DNA of 64,000 nt. It comes from Carposina sasakii (Eukaryota; Arthropoda; Insecta; Lepidoptera; Carposinidae). Shown one piece after another: positions 57,685-64,000 of the stretch. The notes under the pieces are model-generated. The model was not told where the DNA came from and made no database searches. It saw nothing but the letters and a program-made list of their open reading frames with translations. Positions within the stretch are counted from its first letter, which is position 1, and each line of letters starts with the position of its first letter. Where the stretch lies: the NCBI GenBank assembly GCA_014607495.2, contig CP053157.1, positions 5,828,001 through 5,892,000 of the forward strand, read 5' to 3'. The position numbers and the translations under genes are program-made.

Positions 57685-57860
57685 AACGGATTATATTAAT
57701 GGAGAAGTGTTTTTATAAATTTATCTTAGTCAAGATATTATATATTATAAAATTATTAATAAAGAAAATGGAAAAAATTCTTCACCCGACTGGGAATCGA
57801 ACCCACGACCACTGAAAACCGTGCCAGCCGCAATAACCACTAAGCCACCGGGTCAATTAT
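57685..57860 (-). repeat. tRNA-derived SINE, copy 6, same orientation
   Basis: From TTATATTAATGGAGAAGTGT through ATAAAATTATTAATAAAGAA it is nearly identical to 39525-39600, followed by the tRNA-like part. It ends at GGGTCAATTA, lacking the AGAGATGGTAAAATTCGTC flank. Confidence 0.85.
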
Positions 57861-58623
57861 TAATAATCTATTGATAAATTGTGGCATTTAAGCGCAAAAC
57901 TCGGCGGTAGACGACTGAACGGTTTGGTTTGTTTGTTTTTAGCCCAGGGATAGTAGATATAGTAATGTTTACTAATGTATAAATTAGACAGTATTTTAAT
58001 AGGCCTAACTAATTTCATGATTTGATGGGTTTCTTGTAACTAGGTTATGACAAATAAATGAGTGAATGAATCCCAAATGCGAGTTCCGTGTCCGAGTCAG
58101 CCAGCATCTCTTTCCGATTCGAAGAATATATTTTTCCGTCGCTCGACAATTTCCGCGGTCCCGTAAGCACATTGTACGCTGCTCGTGGGCAAAGGTATTA
58201 TTCTACCTAAAAGTCTCTTTCTACGCTGACGTAAATGTACTCGTGCAGTAGAGGAAGTGGCTTATTTGAAGTGAAAGAAACGCGTACTTACATTTACTTC
58301 AACGTGAAAATGGGAGGGTATTATTGTGTTCTTTTATGTTGTTTTTAGTTTCGCGTGAAAGTTTTTTTTCTCGGTTTATATTATTCTTTTTTATTTTGCT
58401 AGTAGTTTGTGGAAATGAAAGAGTTTTGCTGTATGCCCCGTTTAAGTGCCGGTCTCAACTTGCAATTCTGAGTGATATTTTCCCATATAAGGCACTCGAA
58501 TGGTAGTAGGTACTATGTTTCCTTAGCGTAAGAGGTATTATGCTAAAATTGATAAGGACATTTGTATTTTAAGCTATTTTAAAAGTCTCTTCTATGCTAC
58601 TCTGGGAGTGAAAAAAAAAACGT
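57861..58623. other. no gene recognised
   Basis: Two 60-codon frames lack any motif. Confidence 0.5.
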
Positions 58624-58851
58624 ATAATACTACAGCTGCTTCTCTTCCCGGGCATACTGTACAAGTCAGTAGACGGTCAAGAGGGTCTTGGTGTTTTGTA
58701 GGCGATGGGCTGACCACCTGTCACTACTAACCGAACTTTCACATCTCAACTATACCTTCAAAATTGGTCAGAAGTGGCACCAAGTGGTTCTGTCGGCCCT
58801 TGGTGCTCTGCCTACCTCATAAGGCATAAAGGCGTGATTATATGTATGTAT
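58624..58851 (+). repeat. short retroposon family X, copy 3
   Basis: ATAATACTACAGCTGCTTCT, TCCCGGGCATACTGTACAAG, GGCGATGGGCTGACCACCTG and GGCGTGATTATATGTATGTA. An A-run precedes it. No clear target duplication. Confidence 0.85.
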
Positions 58852-58951
58852 TTTAAAAGTATTTGTTGATTTAAGAGTAATTAATCTTATTCATACATTG
58901 CTTGTGCAGAAAACAGGTCAAGAAAATAATATAAGTGTAATATAATAATCA

Positions 58952-59584
58952 TTCCGGATAGCTGCTTCGCTTCGTCTCGGGGCCCCAGTAACAGTCCCCC
59001 ATATCTGCCAGTGCGGGGACAGCGTGGGTCAACTTGGTCACCACGGTCTTTCATGTGTAAGTAGCTCAGGCCGCCTCCCAAGGCATGCAAACTTAAATGA
59101 ATCGATCTGTCGGGCCCTTGGAAAAGTCAACGCGCCGGCAATCTTGGAGCCCAGAGGTCTAGCGCGTGACGATGGGAAAAGGCCCGACGATATGACGCTA
59201 GTGCCTTGGGAGATGGGTCGACCGCTTGTGTGGGACGCTACTTGTGTTAACACACTTGCTGCGTCCCACATCGGCGGAACATCAGTTAAGGCCGGTGCTG
59301 CCGCATGTTCAGCCGAAAACGCCAAGCGCCGCAGATATGCAGGGCTCCCAGGAGACTACAGGTTTGTGCCGTTTGGCGTCGAGACACTGGGACCGTGGGG
59401 ACCAGACGCTCATCGCCTCTACCGGGAAATTTCAAATAAATTACGCGAAAGCTCCCGTGACCAGAATGCTGGTCTATTTTTTGCGCCAAAAATTAGCATT
59501 GCCATACAACGTGGCAATGCTGCCAGCATTCTGGGCACCCTCCCGGTAGTAGGCAACTTTGTAAATATAATTAATTTCATGTAG
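58952..59584 (+). CDS. C-terminal domain of a retrotransposon-type protein (5'-truncated)
   Basis: 210 uninterrupted codons end at TAG (59582). In-frame stop TAA lies at 58946, and the sequence is convincing from FRIAASLRLGAPVTVPH on, so the true start is missing; a GTG at 59024 is not a credible start. In order: LRLGA (residues 7-11), a zinc-finger-like CQCG (19-22) and HHGLSC (30-35), GRLPRHANLN, E66, GKRPD (75-79), VWDATC (93-98), then FGVETLGPWGPDA and AIQRGNAASILG near the end. I recall this block order downstream of RT domains in animal mobile elements. The E..RPD..WD spacing resembles a PD-(D/E)XK nuclease, which is inference. It is GC-rich (over 50%) against AT-rich flanks, so a fairly recent insertion. 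No host function implied. Confidence 0.75.
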   Translation, partial: FRIAASLRLGAPVTVPHICQCGDSVGQLGHHGLSCVSSSGRLPRHANLNESICRALGKVNAPAILEPRGLARDDGKRPDDMTLVPWEMGRPLVWDATCVNTLAASHIGGTSVKAGAAACSAENAKRRRYAGLPGDYRFVPFGVETLGPWGPDAHRLYREISNKLRESSRDQNAGLFFAPKISIAIQRGNAASILGTLPVVGNFVNIINFM

Positions 59585-60085
59585 AGTAAATTAGTTTTTA
59601 GTTTTATATAATGTAGTTAGTATTTTTAATAATCAAAACTTCAAGTAAAAAAATGGATTAAAGATAAAATAACTTTACGCGGATTTGTAAAGTGACATTT
59701 TGTAAAAACCAAGTTTATTTAAACATTTAATATTTAATTTAAATTCATATTTTAATCATCTTTATTAAAGTAAAATATTTCCGACGACACTTTGACAAAT
59801 GGTTAGTATAAATTATTCTCGTTATTATTGCTGTCTGTTCACTCAGTGCTTCTAGGAAAATGTATCTACGACTCCTTAGGTCTTTGAAATTAACCTGGGT
59901 TACCTTAAACTGGGAATAGTCTATTAGCAAAATAATATACTTAGCAAAAAATAGTTATGTAGGTATTTAATTTAATTCATATTCGCTGTGTACAAAAATG
60001 TTGCTTTTAAAAACAAATAAATATTTATATTGTTATGTGTTATCATCACACTGTTGGTATGCTTGCATATCCCATTATATATTAC
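59585..60085. other. no gene; probable 3' flank of the inserted element
   Basis: AT-rich. The first part may be the 3' UTR of the preceding element, but no clear poly(A) or target duplication is seen. Confidence 0.4.
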
Positions 60086-60190
60086 TAATGGCGCCCGCGA
60101 CTGCGTCCGCGTGGTTTGCAGAAAAAACAAAATGTCGTAATTATTCGGGATAAAAAAAAATCCCGGGTTAATATATTCTAGCCTATGTGT
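60086..60190 (-). mobile_element. Helitron-like fragment
   Basis: GGCGCCCGCGACTGCGTCCG, CGTGGTTTGCAGAAAAAACA, TTATTCGGGATAAAAA: minus-strand end of the 34.1-kb type. The CTAG has mutated to CTAATG. Confidence 0.55.
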
Positions 60191-60241
60191 TATTCTTGAT
60201 ATCTAAAATTTATTGAAGCAAACTGTTTTCCGAGACAGTAA

Positions 60242-60510
60242 TTCATCATCAGCCTATTGCAGTCCACTGCTGTACGTAGGCCTCTCCCATGGCACGCCAC
60301 AAGACTGCCATGGGGGTATTTTCCCATAGTCACCATGCTGGGCAGGCGGGTTGATGACCGCAGTTTGTATTTTGGAATATGTTGTCAATACGCGAGGGCT
60401 GCTGCCCACCTCCCGGAAACCCTTAACCGCCTCGTACGATACCTACAGGCAGACATGAGGTGGTACGAATTCTACTCTGCCGGCACCACGCGGCCAATTC
60501 GAATTTAACT
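60242..60510 (-). pseudogene. RTE-type RT end with attached dispersed repeat
   Basis: 60242-60300 in reverse codes GEAYVQQWTA with a mutated codon (CTGCTGTACG). From 60330 on comes GGGCAGGCGGGTTGATGACC, GCTGCCCACCTCCCGGAAAC and GTACGATACCTACAGGCAGA. The last part resembles the TAGTCG-CTCTTACGACA-C-CACGGG core also contained in family Q. The 83-codon plus frame over it is repeat. Confidence 0.65.
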
Positions 60511-60789
60511 ACATAATAATGGTTTTGAAATAGCTTAATACATATAACATTTTGATAGAGACTCAATAACATTCAATGAAATCAAAGCTCTAACCTATCT
60601 ATATATATAACCTATATATCTAACCTATCTATGCCTTCGAGCTATGTAGTGATTATTAGTATATTAATGAATATTGATACAAATTATGCCACAACATAGG
60701 TAATATTTTTTTTGATAGTTGTATATATTTAATATAATCACTTTATAGCATATTTTTATTTAATAATAATGCAATATTGTTTATTGTGC
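60511..60789. other. no gene recognised
   Basis: Includes CTAACCTATCTATATATATA-type short tandem sequence near 60.6 kb. Confidence 0.5.
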
Positions 60790-60890
60790 TGATGCGGGGC
60801 TTTACTCCATTCATCTGAGGCTTTACTAGAACACATCAGCTTCATCTGCTTCCGTTCATGTCATAAGCCTCGTTCATGTCATCGACAGGA
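60790..60890 (+). repeat. family Q, 5' part with internal duplication
   Basis: GATGCGGGGCTTTACTCCAT, GAGGCTTTACTAGAACACAT, CAGCTTCATCTGCTTCCGTT and CATGTCATAAGCC. GTTCATGTCAT is duplicated. Confidence 0.65.
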
Positions 60891-61014
60891 ATGAAGGGGC
60901 ATACTTTCACGCAATGTTTAAACTATAACAATTTACTGGCCTTAAAAGCTTTATGCAAAAAGTTTATTACTGTCAATCTAGAAAAATATATTAAATGTTT
61001 CATTAATGCAAGGG

Positions 61015-61100
61015 TCCACTGAAGCGTGAATGAATAAAGCCAGCACAGATTTAATTGTGCGAGAAGTAAGCTCGGGTCTTACCGGATCAGTTTTTAAAAA
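61015..61100 (+). repeat. dispersed repeat shared with 55.9 kb
   Basis: CCACTGAAGCGTGAATGAAT, AGATTTAATTGTGCGAGAAG and TAAGCTCGGGTCTTACCGGA. Confidence 0.55.
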
Positions 61101-61309
61101 CGATTGGACAGTTTTATGTAGTGTAATTAAATATTTTTGAGTAAATATTCGGTGTAAATGGGTTCGACTAATACCTTAGGACCCAAAGTCAACCTCACTT
61201 GCCCGTCGTGCACCCTGCTATTTAACAGACGAGGCTCTGACGTTAAATAATTTATAATATGGCACGGAATCAATTCCTTTTGGATTCGTTACCGGTCACT
61301 ATATTATTG

Positions 61310-61450
61310 TATTTGTGCCCAAAAAGCGACGGTAGGTTTACCCCTTACCATGTGGGACAGTGAGCCTATCACTGGTTAAAGTGGATATGTAATTTGCACA
61401 CTTCTACTCAACGTCTTTGGGGGATAATGGGCGTGACTATAATACATATA
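61310..61450 (+). repeat. short retroposon family P, copy 5
   Basis: TTGTGCCCAAAAAGCGACGG, TAGGTTTACCCCTTACCATG, CACTGGTTAAAGTGGATATG, AATTTGCACACTTCTACTCA and GGGGGATAATGGGCGTGACT, then TATAATACATATAT. Confidence 0.8.
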
Positions 61451-62465
61451 TATTCAGTATGTAAATATTCGGTAAGCAGGGGTGTAGGACGCGGTTATAC
61501 TGTTTTCTTTTAGTACTGCAATATTAAGGTATTGATAGTGGTTGATTGGATATTGTTATAAAGCGTTTAAAATTGTTCGAACCGGTTTAAGAAAATGTTT
61601 ACATTACGACACTGTATTTATATCGGAATTTAAAAAATTCAGCTTATACTTATTCTGAAATGCAACAAATCATACTTATTATTATACAGGGTGATTGTGA
61701 AAGCCAGGCTAAGGCCAAAGCCAAGATAAGACGACTTCAGACCATGATTCTGATGTGAAAAACACTGAAAATTTTCACAGGAAAATTCCAAAATTTTCCG
61801 ACTTTTTTTCATATTTTCAAGAAAAAAAAAACTGTTTTTCATAAGTAGGCTTGCAAACAAAATTTTAACATATGTATGATTTTCAAAAAACAAAGTTGCG
61901 CTCAAATCTAATAGGTTGGTAAGCTTGAAAAGATGTCCAGTATCCTGTTAGTAACAATAATGGTAAGGTACAATGAATGCGGATTTTGTGGCATCTATAT
62001 CCATTGTGCTCATTATACCTGTTACTTGTATTAGGACCTTCTTGAATTAGGACCTATATCAAAGTGTTTGCATTGCCGAAGTAAAAAAAAGCGACAATTT
62101 CAGCGGAGGTATCCCGCCTTCTTGGAACACTGAAAGAAATTAGCGCTAGCACGTAACCCTTTACGAATAAGGTTCACATCACCTCGTTGTCGGCTAGTGA
62201 TTGATGCGGCCGGAGATTGCTGTCCGGATTACATCTGCGGAGGATGTGCGGATTATTTAGTTGCCAGGGGCTGGGGGTAGGGGGAGGGTGGAACTATCTT
62301 GTATTGTATTTATTTTAGTATAGATACCTACCATGGATCGACTGTGATAGGTGTATTTTCCGCACTGTACCGAGAGTCGGATACTGTAGGTATGTTGTGT
62401 GGATATTAGATTTGAGTGAGTGTATGAAATCTTTGTCTGAGACAGAAACATAACTAATAATAAAA
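61451..62465. other. no gene recognised
   Basis: CAGGGTGATTGTGAAAGCCA at 61687 has a mariner-MITE-like start but no matching end was found. The rest is unrecognised. Confidence 0.45.
62267..62288 (+). promoter_or_regulatory. G-quadruplex motif
   Basis: Four G-runs of 4, 5, 5 and 3 separated by CT, TA and A, within a G-rich stretch in otherwise AT-rich DNA. Fits the canonical intramolecular G4 pattern. Function unknown. Confidence 0.7.
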
Positions 62466-62545
62466 TAGCCTATCAGAGGAATATATTTGATACTTTTATT
62501 CCTCTGATAGGTTATCTGACGTTTGGAAAATTCGGCCCTAAGGCC
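62466..62545. mobile_element. AGGGC-type MITE right end with hairpin
   Basis: 62469-62483 and 62497-62511 are exact inverted repeats (CCTATCAGAGGAATA), followed by TTATCTGACGTTTGGAAAAT and TCGGCCCTAAGG. Confidence 0.65.
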
Positions 62546-62995
62546 GCTTGTAAACCTGAACGGGCCGCCATGATTGTTTAGTAGTAGTTGTAATCTAAAA
62601 ATAAATAAATACTGTTGCCCGATTCACTCGCGTGAATGTCGCTTATTGCGTGAAAAGAGTATAAAAAATAGTTAACGATATAATCAAACGGTATAATCAA
62701 AGTCTACTTATTAACAATATTAATAATGTTAATCCGACAAAAAAAATCATTCTACAAACAGCTTAATTAATATCATTTATAAAAAATCTTAAACCACCGA
62801 TTATAACATAAAAAATCTTCTTAGCTATCCTAGTTTTCTATCTAATAAGGTTGAAAATGTTCTGCCAGAGCTACGTGATTAATGTTTCGGAGATTGCACG
62901 TCGGATTAGATCCAAGGATTATTTCTGTCTGTCAGAGGGATATGCGACAGAGTAGTTAACTGATAGTGCTAGAACAGTTAAGACTTTATATATTA
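62546..62995. other. no gene recognised
   Basis: AT-rich, nothing recognised. Confidence 0.5.
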
Positions 62996-63182
62996 TAGTG
63001 GACTATGACTCCGTCCGCGTGGACTGCACAAAAATTAGTTCTAGTTGACCGAATTGTGAATCAAAACCATTCTGAACCCAGTTGAACACATACAAAAAAT
63101 TTCATCAAAATCGGTCCAGCCGTTTAGAAGAAGTTCAATTACAAACACACGGATAGGATATTTATATTTATAAAGATATAGA
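62996..63182 (-). mobile_element. Helitron-like fragment
   Basis: ATAGTGGACTATGACTCCGT, CCGCGTGGACTGCACAAAAA, TTTCATCAAAATCGGTCCAG, CCGTTTAGAAGAAGTTCA and TATTTATAAAGATATAGA: the end, body and TATTATA-like start, all diverged. Confidence 0.55.
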
Positions 63183-63189
63183 CTAGCTA

Positions 63190-63385
63190 TTGCCGCGACT
63201 TTGTCTCCTTCTCCCTATATTCTTCTCCGTACTCTTCGTCTCAGGCGATAAGTCTTAACTTGTCAACTTGACTGATCATTTCGATATTTTGTCCCCGCTA
63301 TACTAAACGTGGCTGTTGCTTCTCCTTTATGATCCTGTAGATCTGGCTATTTATTTCGGGAACACAGCCGTGTCTATATGTATGT
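63190..63385 (+). repeat. short retroposon family Q, near-complete 3' half
   Basis: CTTCGTCTCAGGCGATAAGT, TTGTCCCCGCTATACTAAAC, GTGGCTGTTGCTTCTCCTTT, ATGATCCTGTAGATCTGGCT and a tail CACAGCCGTGTCTATATGTA. Confidence 0.75.
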
Positions 63386-64000
63386 TTTCTATTAAATATA
63401 TATTTAGGTACTATGTTCGATACAAACATAAAAAAAATATTAACTTTCCTTTATCGTAATACTTACTATTCTTTCTATGTTTGTCGGAAAATGCGGGTAG
63501 TAAAGCCACGTCAGGCTTGACATTATTTTATTCGGTTCGTTGATATTAAGTCAGTAGGCTGGACTGGGTAGTTTTATTTATTTAGGTCTAGTAAATAAGC
63601 GCGTAGAATGACTGATTTCAGACAATAACGTTCGATTTCACGCATGACAGACACAGTTTTGCTTTGAACAGCTTCATACTGAATGAATAAATATCACAAT
63701 TTATCTAATGAAAGTACAATAACAATTAAATATTTTAAAAAACTTACTGGGTAAAATTTTTGATGCATCTATGGTCTACCTAACCTGGCCAGTGTAACTT
63801 TCTCGACTAAGATGAATCTTATGATTAGATCTAATGTAACAAACTAAACTAGAGCTCTAGAGCGGACCAAAAAAATATACATACACACGAAAAGCATAAC
63901 CCTCTTTCTGGAGAAGTCAGCTAAAAAATGATTGTGATGACATGAATAATAATAAATATAAATGAATTCTGAATACTTTTGCCAAAAGTATGTACGAATT
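63386..64000. other. no gene recognised
   Basis: AT-rich. 63870-63930 has the dispersed AAAGCATAACCCTCTTTCTG motif. Confidence 0.5.

Noticed and set aside
59038..59549. Alternative frames of 67-107 codons overlapping the 59-kb coding segment
   Set aside because: Only the frame ending at 59584 carries the conserved motifs. The others are GC-driven shadows.
60257..60508. 83-codon frame ending RLVRYLQADMRWYEF
   Set aside because: It spans the antisense of an RTE end and a dispersed repeat also found at 53.9 kb, so it is not a gene.
1..64000. A new gene system or defence locus
   Set aside because: No operon-like or multi-gene coding exists. The window consists of non-coding DNA and mobile-element remains, so no such claim is supported.

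Overview
The window looks like AT-rich, non-coding nuclear DNA from a moth or butterfly (Lepidoptera), either intergenic or from long introns. The organism is inferred from repeat types known in lepidopteran genomes: retrotransposon ends coding GEAYVQQWT, Helitron-like elements that run from TC..ACTAATATTATAAA to CTAG|T, tRNA-derived SINEs, and short retroposons with a TATATGTATG tail. No host protein-coding gene, real tRNA, rRNA or CRISPR array could be supported. Almost every open frame is short, unconserved, or part of a repeat.

The one substantial coding segment is at 58.95-59.58 kb: 210 uninterrupted codons of a retrotransposon-type C-terminal domain with a CxCG..HHGLSC motif followed by RPD..VWDATC. 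At least ten other pieces are decayed C-terminal ends of reverse transcriptase ORFs (2.4, 8.7, 10.9, 13.3, 16.4, 20.4, 21.3, 21.4, 23.9, 25.5, 27.2, 47.6, 53.3 and 60.3 kb). No upstream RT or endonuclease domain was recognised, which fits severe 5' truncation.

Layout: 0-6 kb holds small MITEs, a perfect hairpin and truncated repeats. Two related Helitron-like elements lie at 6.4-7.9 and 15.1-16.2 kb. From 8 to 34 kb there are LINE tails, three short retroposon families (called P, Q and X here), a hAT MITE with an exact 8-bp target duplication (26.3 kb) and a LINE 3' UTR (29.3 kb). A 1-kb inverted-repeat element is at 35.4-36.4 kb. From 39 to 45 kb there is a 54-bp-arm hairpin, several tRNA-type SINEs, a retroposon nested in a Helitron end with a 9-bp duplication, and a GC-rich MITE with 40-bp terminal repeats. 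From 47 to 64 kb there are further MITEs, a foldback element, SINEs and the coding segment.

I see no new gene system. The most useful structural observation is that P, Q and X, unrelated in body, share the terminal pattern CGTG-W-Y-TATATGTATG, as expected if one LINE machinery copies all three. Family identities come from recognition by eye, not from a database search.
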